DNA of 48,523 nt, taken from Tychonema sp. LEGE 06208. Its GTDB lineage: Bacteria > Cyanobacteriota > Cyanobacteriia > Cyanobacteriales > Microcoleaceae. The notes beneath the pieces were generated by a model, which saw only the letters and a list, made by a program, of their open reading frames with translations, was not told the origin of the DNA and made no database searches. Position numbers and translations under genes: made by a program. Of the stretch, positions 33,789-42,409 are shown piece by piece (position 1 is the first letter of the stretch; each line of letters opens with the position of its first letter). The stretch covers positions 1-48,523 of the forward strand of contig NZ_JADEWT010000037.1 in NCBI RefSeq assembly GCF_015207505.1. The letters are read 5' to 3'.

Positions 33789-34493
33789 GTGTCTCAAAAT
33801 TTATACTGGCTGCGTCAAACTCCCAACTGGGTGTGGTATTCTTTTATTCCCTACTTCGGCGGATTGGCGATCGCCTATGCAGGGCAAAAAACAAATATTC
33901 GCAGTTGGATGGGATGGGGTGTTGGCATTACTTTAGCAGCACTAGCGGTATCTTCTTCAACTAATTTGGGGACGCTGGTTTGGATAGCTCAAATTGTCAC
34001 TGCTTTTGCCTTGAAAAAGCGCTATCTTATCAAAACCGCACCCAAAGGCTTACTCGTTCCTGCAACTGCGACAAATGCCCAAGAACTGGCAAAAGAGCGC
34101 GGCAAAATAGATATTAATGAGTGTACCAAAGATGATTTGGTCAGAATATTGGGTTTGCCGATCGTCTACGCTAACGATATTGAATCTTTGCAAAACGAAG
34201 GCTACATTTTTACCCACGCCGAAGAGTTATCGGAAATCGCCGGAGTTCCAGAAAGTCACGTCAGACGCATCGCTCCGATGATTTGCTTCAGCTACAATTA
34301 TCAAAAAGAATCACAATTTAGTTGGAAACGGTTAAATATTCTGTCGCCGGAAGAGTTAATTCAGAGCGGTTTAGATCGGGTTGTGGCTGAAACAATAGTT
34401 AGAGAAAGGCAGATCAAAGGTGCATACAAATCAGTTGTTGATGTCAAGCGGCGCACGGGACTGCCTTTTGATTCCTACCGCCATATTTGTTGA
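33789..34493 (+). CDS. Helix-hairpin-helix protein with N-terminal membrane helices
   Basis: A 234-residue protein starting from GTG 33789 (no in-frame ATG fits better). Two or three hydrophobic segments cover about 13-75 (WVWYSFIPYFGGLAIAY, GITLAALAVSSSTNLGTLVW). The rest has two ComEA-like helix-hairpin-helix regions: INECTKDDLVRILGLPIVYANDI at about 114-136, split here only in description, and SPEELIQSGLDRVVAETIV with GLPFDSYRHI near the end. HhH domains bind DNA without sequence preference or act in protein contacts; a membrane-held DNA-binding protein as in competence is a possibility, not shown. Confidence 0.7.
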   Translation: MSQNLYWLRQTPNWVWYSFIPYFGGLAIAYAGQKTNIRSWMGWGVGITLAALAVSSSTNLGTLVWIAQIVTAFALKKRYLIKTAPKGLLVPATATNAQELAKERGKIDINECTKDDLVRILGLPIVYANDIESLQNEGYIFTHAEELSEIAGVPESHVRRIAPMICFSYNYQKESQFSWKRLNILSPEELIQSGLDRVVAETIVRERQIKGAYKSVVDVKRRTGLPFDSYRHIC

Positions 34494-34590
34494 TTTGTTA
34501 ATTGGTAGTTGTTAAGCTGTTGTGGATTTAATTTTTATTGTGAGGAAGGGCTAGAAGCCTACCCCACAAGAGTTTGATGCACGCAGACCT

Positions 34591-34656
34591 CAGAAACCCG
34601 GTTTCTGACTAGATTTCTCTTGACTCGACCCAAAACTCGTAGAAACCGGGTTTCTT
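34591..34656. repeat. AAACCCGGTTT paired palindrome, copy
   Basis: CAGAAACCCGGTTTCTGACT (34591-34610) and AGAAACCGGGTTTCT (34641-34655) flank about 30 bp. Each arm is itself nearly palindromic. Confidence 0.75.
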
Positions 34657-34710
34657 GCTCCCCATGCGTCAGCAATTAAAGTGTCCAAATTGTTGAATTA
34701 GGAACAGCTT

Positions 34711-35193
34711 ATGACAACAAAATTAGAAGTTGACCGACATAAATTGTATGATACCGATTACCTCAGATGGATTGAAACCACTGTGGAAAATTTGCGGGTT
34801 CGCGACTACTCAAATATCGATTGGGAAAACTTGATTGCAGAAATAGAAGACATGGGCCGAAGTGAACGCAGGAGTTTGGAAAGTAATCTTGTGGTAATTA
34901 TCCTGCACTTGCTGAAGTGGCAATTTCAACCGAATCGAAGAAGTGGTAGTTGGAAAGGCAGCATTGTTGAACATCGCAGACGCATTCGCCAAACTCTAAA
35001 AGATTCCCCCAGTCTCAAATCATATCTTGAAGAAGTATTAGTTGAATGTTATGCGGATGCAGTAGAACAAGCAAGTGCTGAAACTGGATTGTCTGTAGAA
35101 ACGTTTCCGCAATCATGTATCTATTCTGCTGTCGAGGTTCTAGATTCTGACTTTTGGCCAGAGTTTTTGCCCGATGAGACGATCGAAGAGTAG
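34711..35193 (+). CDS. DUF29 family protein
   Basis: A 160-residue soluble helical protein. DYLRWIETTVENLR, the WENLIAEIEDMGRSERR segment and LLKWQFQPNRRSGSWKGSI are the DUF29 signature, a family very common in cyanobacteria and of unknown function. Length and all three blocks are complete. AGGAAC before the ATG supports the start. It stands alone, with repeats on its 5' side and the chlG promoter region on its 3' side. Confidence 0.93.
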   Translation: MTTKLEVDRHKLYDTDYLRWIETTVENLRVRDYSNIDWENLIAEIEDMGRSERRSLESNLVVIILHLLKWQFQPNRRSGSWKGSIVEHRRRIRQTLKDSPSLKSYLEEVLVECYADAVEQASAETGLSVETFPQSCIYSAVEVLDSDFWPEFLPDETIEE

Positions 35194-35311
35194 TATGGCA
35201 AAAAGCCCGATCGCGCATATCCCAGTAATTTACCTTAAATGAACCCGCTAGCTAACATCTCCAACAGCAGGCCGCTTCAGCTAAATTATCAAAAAAAAAC
35301 TCTTGACACTC

Positions 35312-35340
35312 TTGACATTTGCACCAAATAATGATATTAA
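35312..35340 (+). promoter_or_regulatory. Candidate promoter upstream of chlG
   Basis: TTGACA (35312-35317), a 17-base spacer and TATTAA (35335-35340), 149 bp before the chlG start. A second TTGACA begins nine bases earlier with AATAAT downstream. The match is to the sigma-70 consensus only. Confidence 0.35.
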
Positions 35341-35489
35341 ACAATATTGGTAAAAATGGTAATTTTCCCTAGCATCAACTCCAATCCGGGGTAAGTTTTC
35401 CAGACATTGCCTTAAATATCAGTTGTATACTGTCAGAATTATTATTCAAACGCACAACGACACAGTAGCAGTACCGCTAACATCAAATT

Positions 35490-36500
35490 ATGTCTGACTC
35501 TCCTCCATCTCAAATCTCCCCAGAAGCTGCACCGGAAAGTGCTGCTACCGCAGATCGCAGTGCCAAAACTCGGCAACTGTTGGGCATGAAAGGCGCTTCT
35601 AGCGGGGAAACTTCGATCTGGAAGATTCGCTTGCAACTGATGAAACCGATTACCTGGATTCCCTTAATTTGGGGCGTGGTGTGCGGGGCTGCGTCTTCTG
35701 GAAACTATGTTTGGAATTTAGAGAATTTCGCGATCGCGGCAGCTTGTATGTTGATGTCAGGGCCTTTGCTTACTGGCTACACTCAAACTTTGAACGATTT
35801 TTACGATCGCGACATCGACGCTATTAACGAACCCTACCGCCCGATTCCCTCCGGTATCATCTCGATTCCCCAAGTAGTAACGCAAATTTTGGTATTATTA
35901 GCCGCAGGCATTGGGGTGGCTTATGCTCTAGACTTGTGGGCTGGTCATGAATTCCCCACAATGACTGTTTTGACTCTAGTCGGCGCGTTTCTAGCTTACA
36001 TCTACTCTGCGCCACCGCTGAAACTCAAGCAGAATGGCTGGTTGGGAAATTATGCCCTGGGTGCTAGTTACATTGCCCTGCCTTGGTGGGCAGGTCAAGC
36101 TTTGTTTGGTACACTAGATCCGACCATTATGATTTTGACCCTGTTTTATAGTTTGGCAGGGCTGGGAATCGCGATCGTCAATGATTTCAAAAGTGTCGAG
36201 GGCGATCGGCAATTAGGGTTACAATCTTTGCCAGTGATGTTTGGTATCAGCACTGCAGCTTGGATTTGCGTGTTGATGATCGACATCTTTCAAGCTGGGA
36301 TTGCAGGCTACCTGATCAGCATCCACCAAAACCTTTACGCTGTCATTCTGCTACTGCTGATAATTCCCCAAATTACTTTTCAGGATATGTACTTTTTACG
36401 CAATCCCCTGGAAAATGATGTTAAATATCAGGCTAGCGCTCAGCCTTTCCTGGTTTTGGGTATGCTGGTAGCAGCCTTGGCACTTGGTCATGCGAGTTAA
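35490..36500 (+). CDS. chlG: Chlorophyll synthase
   Basis: Attaches the phytyl (geranylgeranyl) tail to chlorophyllide a, the last step of chlorophyll synthesis, in the thylakoid or plasma membrane. A UbiA-family prenyltransferase of 336 residues with about nine membrane helices. The prenyl-diphosphate motif NDFYDRDIDAINEPYRPIPSG, split around residues 105-125, and the second Asp-rich site NDFKSVEGDRQLGL are intact; YSAPPLKLKQNGWLGN is characteristic of ChlG. The N-terminal 40 residues are polar and variable. This gene is strong evidence for an oxygenic phototroph. Confidence 0.97.
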   Translation: MSDSPPSQISPEAAPESAATADRSAKTRQLLGMKGASSGETSIWKIRLQLMKPITWIPLIWGVVCGAASSGNYVWNLENFAIAAACMLMSGPLLTGYTQTLNDFYDRDIDAINEPYRPIPSGIISIPQVVTQILVLLAAGIGVAYALDLWAGHEFPTMTVLTLVGAFLAYIYSAPPLKLKQNGWLGNYALGASYIALPWWAGQALFGTLDPTIMILTLFYSLAGLGIAIVNDFKSVEGDRQLGLQSLPVMFGISTAAWICVLMIDIFQAGIAGYLISIHQNLYAVILLLLIIPQITFQDMYFLRNPLENDVKYQASAQPFLVLGMLVAALALGHAS

Positions 36501-36657
36501 GAAGAATTAAGAGTGGGGAATTTTGAGTTAAATAGTTTTTAATTCAAAATAATTAACTCAAGACTGTTCGCAGTGTTGTTGAATAAAAAATGTCAAGTTA
36601 AAAATTAAAAATTGAAGGAGGCTAGCCTTTTTGATTTTTAATTTTTAATTGAAGTTG

Positions 36658-39204
36658 ATGAGGTTTGAAGGTCTGAACGTGGCAGAATTTTTCTCAAATA
36701 TCAAGGATAAATTGAGCAAAGTCACTAAGGCAGCAAGGGGTAATTCCGATCGAGAATCGCCAAATGCTGCCAATAGCACGGGGCTAAACTCGTCACCATC
36801 CCTGCCTGAATTGTATCCACAGGCAACGGATGAGCGATCGGAGTATGTGGTATCAGAAGATGCTGAACCTCCAGAAGAGTCAGAATTAGCATCAGAATAT
36901 TCCTACCCAAAAAACGGTGAATATCCAAGAGTCCAGCGCCATTGGCAAGGGTTGAAGCGCTTAATCGTTTGGTTGGAAATTGAACCTCAAGTTACTATGC
37001 TGCAAGCAAAGGGAAGAGAATTGTTGCAGCCGGTATTCGGTAGGCGCAGAACGAGATCATCAAAAAAAATCAAGAGGTTCGATAGCAGCAAACTACCGGA
37101 AAATAGCGGCTTGCAGAATACCCAACTGCAAGTAAATACTGAACTACCGGAAAATATCGCGCTGCAGAAAAATAGCAAACTACAGGAAAAGTTAAAAAAG
37201 CTACGGTCCCGCCGCCCGCGATTTTGGATAGCCATAGGTGTTGTTAGTGTGGGCAGTGGCGCTTTAATATACGGTTTATGGATTTTGCACACCTTAAATA
37301 AAGGTTTGCCGGATGTTAACGATTTGTCAGCGTTTAGCCGCGATGGAACGCTGACAATTAAGGCTGCAGATAATACGATTTTATTGCAGTCGGGGCCCGC
37401 AACTAGAGATAAGCTAAAACTTAATGAAATTCCAGATTTGTTGAAAAAAGCTTTTATTTCTATCGAAGACCGCCGTTTTTACGAACATGGCGGGGTGGAT
37501 TATCAAGGTATTGTGCGATCGATAGCTTCTAATTTGGTAGCGAGAGATTTGGTGCAGGGCGGCAGTACAATTACCCAACAATTGGCTCGCGTGGTTTTTC
37601 TCAATCAAGAAAGAAGTCTTAAGCGAAAAGTTCGGGAGGCTCTTTTAGCTCAGAAAATAGAGCGGGAGTTGACTAAAGACCAAGTTTTAGAAAGATATTT
37701 AAATTTGGTTTATTTGGGTTCGGATTCCTACGGAGTCGCAGATGCGGCTTGGGTTTTTTTTAGCAAAACTGTCGATCAATTAACATTGGCAGAGATGGCC
37801 ACTTTGGCGGGTTTGCCACCTGCACCGAGCGAATATTCGCCTTTGGTTAATCCGAATATTGCTAAGGAGCGCCGCAATATTGTGCTCAAACAAATGCAAG
37901 ACGCAAAGGTAATTACAGAAGCGCAGGCGAAGGAGGCGATGGCAGAACCTATGACTGTCAAACAAAGTCCGCCGAAGCGATTTAAAGTAGTCGCGCCTTA
38001 TTTTGCTAGTTACATTCGCAAGGAATTGCCGCGCTATATTTCTAAGGATGCTTTGGAAGCTGGCGGTTTGACTGTCGAGACGACGGTGGATTTGAAGTGG
38101 CAGAAAATAGCGGAACAGGTTGTTAAAGATGCGATCGAGGTTGATGGCCGCCGTCAAGGTTTTGAACAGGCTGCTTTAGTTTCTATGGACACTAAAACTG
38201 GGGAAGTTAAGGCGCTAGTCGGTGGCGGAAATTTTAAGGAAAGCCAATTTAATCGCGCTACCCAGGCTTTGCGACAACCCGGATCGACTTTTAAGGGGTT
38301 GGTTTATGCCGCGGGGATAGCAGCCGGTTTTTCGCCTTACGACAGCTATCAAGATGAGCCAATTATTTTCGACGGCTATCAACCGAACAATTACGGCAAA
38401 AAGTTTAGTGGCTGGCGATCGATGTCTGATGCTTTGAGGGCTTCGGTGAATGTGGTGGCGGTGAAGGTGTTGGTTGATGTCGGCTTTGAGCCGGCGATCA
38501 AATTAGCCCACGATATGGGAATTAAGTCTAAATTAAGTCCGATTTATTCCCTGGCTTTGGGCTCTTCTGAGGTGAATTTGCTGGAGTTAACTAATGCTTA
38601 CGGTACTTTAGCCTCCCAAGGTAATTTTATTGAAGCGCACGGAATTACTAAGGTGATAAATCAGCGGGGAGATGTGATTTATAAGGCTAATTTTAAACCA
38701 AAGCGGGTTTTGGATAAAGATAGTGCTGCGATTACTACTTGGATGTTGGAGGGTGTGGTGACTGGGGGTACGGGCGGGCCTGCTGCTTTAAACGATCGCG
38801 CTGTTGCCGGCAAAACTGGTACTTCAGAAAACGTGCGGGATTTGTGGTTTATCGGTTATATTCCGCAGGTGGTGACTGGCGTTTGGCTGGGGAATGATGA
38901 CAACTATCCGACGTGGGGAACTAGCGGTACTGCAGCCTACAATTGGCGCGATTTTATGAGTCAAGCTGTCAAGGGAATGCCGGTTGAAGAGTTTCCGAAG
39001 TTGCCGAAGTTGGAGGGCCGCAAAGGCAGTATTAAGGCAAAACCGGTGCAGCCTAATAGGATTATTCATGGGATGATTGTGAATGATGATGGGGCGATCG
39101 TACCTTACAATCCCAATCCCGAACCCCCCCGCCGCGAGTGGCAAGAACCAGCTTATCAAGAACCTGCTTATCAAGAACCTGCTTATCAAGAACCGGGATA
39201 TTAA
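36658..39204 (+). CDS. Class A penicillin-binding protein (PBP1A family)
   Basis: Bifunctional peptidoglycan synthase of about 848 residues. A long polar N-terminus (to about 185) with repeated ELPEN/LQ segments precedes one membrane anchor (FWIAIGVVSVGSGALIYGLW). The GT51 glycosyltransferase follows (FISIEDRRFYEHGGVD with catalytic Glu, QGGSTITQQLAR, RKVREALLAQKIE), then the transpeptidase with STFK near residue 545, SVN and KTGT near 720. The C-terminus has EPAYQ pentapeptide repeats. ATG 36658 is used; GTG 36679, with GAAGGT six bases upstream, is a real alternative, and TTG 36649 is less likely. It is probably involved in side-wall or septal synthesis. Confidence 0.92.
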   Translation: MRFEGLNVAEFFSNIKDKLSKVTKAARGNSDRESPNAANSTGLNSSPSLPELYPQATDERSEYVVSEDAEPPEESELASEYSYPKNGEYPRVQRHWQGLKRLIVWLEIEPQVTMLQAKGRELLQPVFGRRRTRSSKKIKRFDSSKLPENSGLQNTQLQVNTELPENIALQKNSKLQEKLKKLRSRRPRFWIAIGVVSVGSGALIYGLWILHTLNKGLPDVNDLSAFSRDGTLTIKAADNTILLQSGPATRDKLKLNEIPDLLKKAFISIEDRRFYEHGGVDYQGIVRSIASNLVARDLVQGGSTITQQLARVVFLNQERSLKRKVREALLAQKIERELTKDQVLERYLNLVYLGSDSYGVADAAWVFFSKTVDQLTLAEMATLAGLPPAPSEYSPLVNPNIAKERRNIVLKQMQDAKVITEAQAKEAMAEPMTVKQSPPKRFKVVAPYFASYIRKELPRYISKDALEAGGLTVETTVDLKWQKIAEQVVKDAIEVDGRRQGFEQAALVSMDTKTGEVKALVGGGNFKESQFNRATQALRQPGSTFKGLVYAAGIAAGFSPYDSYQDEPIIFDGYQPNNYGKKFSGWRSMSDALRASVNVVAVKVLVDVGFEPAIKLAHDMGIKSKLSPIYSLALGSSEVNLLELTNAYGTLASQGNFIEAHGITKVINQRGDVIYKANFKPKRVLDKDSAAITTWMLEGVVTGGTGGPAALNDRAVAGKTGTSENVRDLWFIGYIPQVVTGVWLGNDDNYPTWGTSGTAAYNWRDFMSQAVKGMPVEEFPKLPKLEGRKGSIKAKPVQPNRIIHGMIVNDDGAIVPYNPNPEPPRREWQEPAYQEPAYQEPAYQEPGY
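39142..39200 (+). repeat. 15-bp tandem repeat in PBP 3' end
   Basis: Nearly four copies of a 15-bp unit (CAAGAACCTGCTTAT) encode EPAYQ repeats at the extracytoplasmic end of the PBP. The copies are almost identical in DNA, so copy number is likely to vary between strains. Confidence 0.9.
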
Positions 39205-39212
39205 GTGATTGG

Positions 39213-39270
39213 TGGGGCGGGTTTATTAAGATTGTTTGTGGGTGACAAAATCCATTGCGAACCCGCCCCT
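39213..39270. repeat. GGGGCGGGTTT inverted-repeat element, copy 3
   Basis: GGGGCGGGTTTA and AACCCGCCCCT are near-perfect inverted arms around about 36 bp. It lies between the convergent PBP gene and the FecR/TPR gene, so it may help end both transcripts. Confidence 0.7.
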
Positions 39271-39326
39271 AAAAAGTCTGGTGATTGCGACGTTAATTTA
39301 CCCACAATTAACTTCACAACGCATTA

Positions 39327-40520
39327 CTATTGCCGATCTTTCCTCCTTTGGGCATCTTGTAATTGCTTGCCTATTTTTTCCACCATTGATAAATCTCCCA
39401 AACTTTGATATCCCTCTTGTGACAACTTCAAATACTGTATCGCTTCGGGATAGTTCCGCATAGATAAATAAACTTGTGCTAAACCGTAACTAGCCTCGGT
39501 TACCTCCTCAGTCTCATCGGGTTTAGCTGTCTCGATCGCCTTTTTATAATATATTTCAGCCTGCGGCATCAATTGCGATCGCTCCCGATACAGTTCCCCC
39601 AACTTGCGGTAAATTGGCGCTGTTTCTACTCCGGCTTTTGGTAAAGTTTCTAAGGTTTCTATTGCTTCGGCATTCAAGTTTGTGCTAAGATATATCTGTG
39701 CTGTTGCTAATTTTTTAGCCACTGGATTCGATAGTTGTTTGTCGATCGCCCCCACAGCCTCCTTCACCCCTTCAACTGCTTTCTCATCCAACAAATCAAA
39801 CTCTGTATCTTCCTCTAACAGCGGACTTTCCGAAGAAACCCCCGTATTCGTTTCCACAATCAACCTGTACTTAACACCCGGTTTCAGCGCCGGTTCCCCC
39901 GGATACACAGCCTCAGTACCGCTAACCGTCATTTCCCAATTTAACTTCCCATTATTTTCGAGGAGGCTCAACTTATAGCTAGTCGCACCCGCAACCGGAT
40001 TCCAACGCAAAGTCGGTTTGCTGTCGAGCAATTGCGTCCGCCTCGGACTGATTGTATAAGGAATTGGCGCATTATTCCAAGCAATTCTATCATCACCTCG
40101 ATCGGGACATCTAATTAAATTTTTATTGCAGTCAGAATGCGACTTATCGCTAGCCAACAAACAGCTATTTAATTGATTTTCCCCCGCTTTAATTGACTTA
40201 ATTCCTAAATCCGCACATTGGAGCGTAATTTGTCCGTTTTGTGAAGTTTGCAGTTTGTCGCCCGGATAAATTGGCGTACCGATTGTCGGGCGAATATTTC
40301 TGCCATCTTGACGCTGTAGCTGCACTTCGCCGCTAATATTCAGGATTTGTCCGTTGGGTATTCTTTGCGTTGCTGCGATTGCTGGGGAAATTATCGGATT
40401 GTTGGCCAATATTTCGCGGAAGCCTGGGCCATTTTCCCAGGAATCAGGCATAATTTCGATCGCAATCAATGTAAATGCGATCGCGCTTGCGCCTATACAA
40501 AATACCGTCTGTTTTTTCAT
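39327..40520 (-). CDS. FecR-like/TPR protein, envelope anchored (last gene of CHAT operon)
   Basis: A 397-residue protein from ATG 40520, which overlaps the stop of the CHAT gene by 4 bp (ATGA) and has AGGAAAGAG upstream. A hydrophobic N-terminus (KKQTVFCIGASAIAFTLIAI) is a signal or anchor. Residues about 60-120 resemble a FecR-type domain (ILNISGEVQLQR, IYPGDKLQTSQNGQITLQC). A beta-sandwich-like part follows (PTLRWNPVAGATSYKLSLLE), and the last 150 residues are TPR-type helical repeats (AKKLATAQIYLSTNLNAEAI, YGLAQVYLSMRNYPEAIQYL). It probably acts outside the cytoplasm as a sensor or binding partner. A different start at 40568 would need a long overlap and is rejected. Confidence 0.85.
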   Translation of the reverse strand: MKKQTVFCIGASAIAFTLIAIEIMPDSWENGPGFREILANNPIISPAIAATQRIPNGQILNISGEVQLQRQDGRNIRPTIGTPIYPGDKLQTSQNGQITLQCADLGIKSIKAGENQLNSCLLASDKSHSDCNKNLIRCPDRGDDRIAWNNAPIPYTISPRRTQLLDSKPTLRWNPVAGATSYKLSLLENNGKLNWEMTVSGTEAVYPGEPALKPGVKYRLIVETNTGVSSESPLLEEDTEFDLLDEKAVEGVKEAVGAIDKQLSNPVAKKLATAQIYLSTNLNAEAIETLETLPKAGVETAPIYRKLGELYRERSQLMPQAEIYYKKAIETAKPDETEEVTEASYGLAQVYLSMRNYPEAIQYLKLSQEGYQSLGDLSMVEKIGKQLQDAQRRKDRQ

Positions 40521-42379
40521 TTGCTCTTTCCTAGGATTTGTAAACGCTCCTTTGCCATTTCGAGACATTCATCTTGTTCTGGAATGCTATAATTCGCATG
40601 ATTAAGGGTTTCTTGCCAATATTTTAGTGATTCTTGTACTTTACCTTTAGTTTCGAGGACTTGCGCTAAAAAACATTGAGCTTCGGGACTATTACTGTTA
40701 AGAGATATTGCTGTTCTTAAATCTGCTTCCGCTGAATTGTATCGCTTTTGAGTGAATCGCAACCAGCCACGATTCTTGAAACAAGCTGATTTGACTCCAT
40801 CGTATTTAGTAGTTTTTAAGCAAAGTCCGATCGCCTTTAAAACATCTTCAGGTTTATTTTCCAGCAAGAAGGATTTGGATATTTGAGCGTGAGCTTCTGG
40901 AAGTCCCCGCCAGACGGCACTTTGCATTGCTTCTCGCTCGCATTTGCGATCGCTTAATTGTTTACAAAGTTGAGATAAGTTATAGTAAGGCTCGCCGTTA
41001 ATAGGATTGATTAATGCAGCTAGATTGTAGGAAATTTTAGCGGCTAAAAATTGATTTTTCCGGTGGTTTTCCCGCCCAAATGCGTTGATGGCATTTGCCA
41101 GATGGGGGCCCATTAATATATAGCCGATCGCCAAAACAGCTAAACTGATGCTGGTACGCTGCATAAATTTAGTTGAAATTGTAAATTGGGGGCGGTTTGG
41201 GCGAGGTGCCGCACCATCCGCTGCTAAAATCACAGGTTTAGCTGCGCCGCATCCCGGTAACGTTAATTCCTCAAAGTTTCGATGCTGACATAGCACCGGA
41301 ATCCCGCTAGCGCCCGGAAATCGAGATTCCCAGCGCTGCAAATCATCCTTAGCTTTTCGCATTGCCAAAAACAAAGGATCTCCCTCCGCCAAGTATCTAA
41401 GCAAAGACTTCACAAAATCGTGAGCAATTTGATCTGGAATTGGCGCGCGCATCACAATTATTGACGGCAAATGATGATTCTGAGCCACCAAATCCGCTGC
41501 TAATCCAAAACTCGAACAGGAATTAAAAATTAGCAACTGCAAGCCTTTAAAACTCGCTTGCTGTACACCTAATTTTAAATCCTTTACTGTGACAGTATTG
41601 TTGGTAGGATTTTGATTGATGTGCAGCCTTCCGTTTGTAGCATTGTCATCGCTGTTGCTGTGTCCGGCAAAAAAGAAAATTTGCCAGCCTTTTTCATCAA
41701 AAAGGCGATCGTTAAAGTCTTCCGGTGTCGGGTTGTCTAAAAATTCTAATTCGCAGCTATCGCCCAAACTTTTTTCGATAATTCTGCGATCTTTTGTAAC
41801 ATTTATTCCCTTACTGTTACCTAAAAGACATAAAATTCTTCCTCTAGAAGGTAGATCTATTCCTAATTGTGTTTCTTGCCGCTGCAGTATTGTATACTCG
41901 GACGAACTGCGGATGATTTCACTCTGGCGGTATTCTTCCCGAAAATTCCACGCATCCCAAGGCAACTCGGAAATCTGAGAATCATCGCACTCTAGAAATA
42001 TTTGAACGGCAGCTTCCGAGGGATTGCCGATTCGTGTCCTCAGCTTAACCTCAATTTTGCTGTAAAATTCGTCTGTTTTCAGCCACGATTGTATCTCTTT
42101 TTTTAAACCTTCATATATAGCGCCCGGATTGGTTTCAGAAATGTGAGTCGTGCTGGCATAATTGACTTTTATTCGAGCATCGCTTCTGCTAGATTGTAGT
42201 CCTGTACAAGCAGCTTTCCATCTTCTGTGCAGCACCTCAATATCTGGTGCTGGTGGCAAGCTTCCTTTGAATTGTTGAATACTGATAGATCGGGCTGGGT
42301 TTTCCAACTTCGCCGTGATGTGAGGAAATCCTTCTTGAAGATTTCCCGACCCTAAAGCCAATATGACAGTCCAAGTCAT
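40517..42379 (-). CDS. CHAT-domain (caspase-like) protease with membrane segment and TPR tail
   Basis: A 620-residue protein. The CHAT peptidase domain covers about 140-370. The catalytic pair is visible: His240 in FFFAGHSNSD and Cys288 in LLIFNSCSSFG. PSIIVMRAPIPDQIAHDFVK and the FLAMRKAKDDLQRW helix complete the domain. A single hydrophobic segment (about 409-427, TSISLAVLAIGYILMG) is followed by TPR-like repeats to the end. The N-terminal 135 residues are not recognised. CHAT proteases in other systems cleave a partner on activation. Overlap with the FecR/TPR gene and a 30-bp gap from DUF1822 place it in one operon. The protease probably faces the cytoplasm with the TPR part outside, an inference from charge and layout. 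Confidence 0.88.
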   Translation of the reverse strand: MTWTVILALGSGNLQEGFPHITAKLENPARSISIQQFKGSLPPAPDIEVLHRRWKAACTGLQSSRSDARIKVNYASTTHISETNPGAIYEGLKKEIQSWLKTDEFYSKIEVKLRTRIGNPSEAAVQIFLECDDSQISELPWDAWNFREEYRQSEIIRSSSEYTILQRQETQLGIDLPSRGRILCLLGNSKGINVTKDRRIIEKSLGDSCELEFLDNPTPEDFNDRLFDEKGWQIFFFAGHSNSDDNATNGRLHINQNPTNNTVTVKDLKLGVQQASFKGLQLLIFNSCSSFGLAADLVAQNHHLPSIIVMRAPIPDQIAHDFVKSLLRYLAEGDPLFLAMRKAKDDLQRWESRFPGASGIPVLCQHRNFEELTLPGCGAAKPVILAADGAAPRPNRPQFTISTKFMQRTSISLAVLAIGYILMGPHLANAINAFGRENHRKNQFLAAKISYNLAALINPINGEPYYNLSQLCKQLSDRKCEREAMQSAVWRGLPEAHAQISKSFLLENKPEDVLKAIGLCLKTTKYDGVKSACFKNRGWLRFTQKRYNSAEADLRTAISLNSNSPEAQCFLAQVLETKGKVQESLKYWQETLNHANYSIPEQDECLEMAKERLQILGKSK

Positions 42380-42409
42380 AAATTTGCTGTGGTAACAGTA
42401 ATCACAAAA

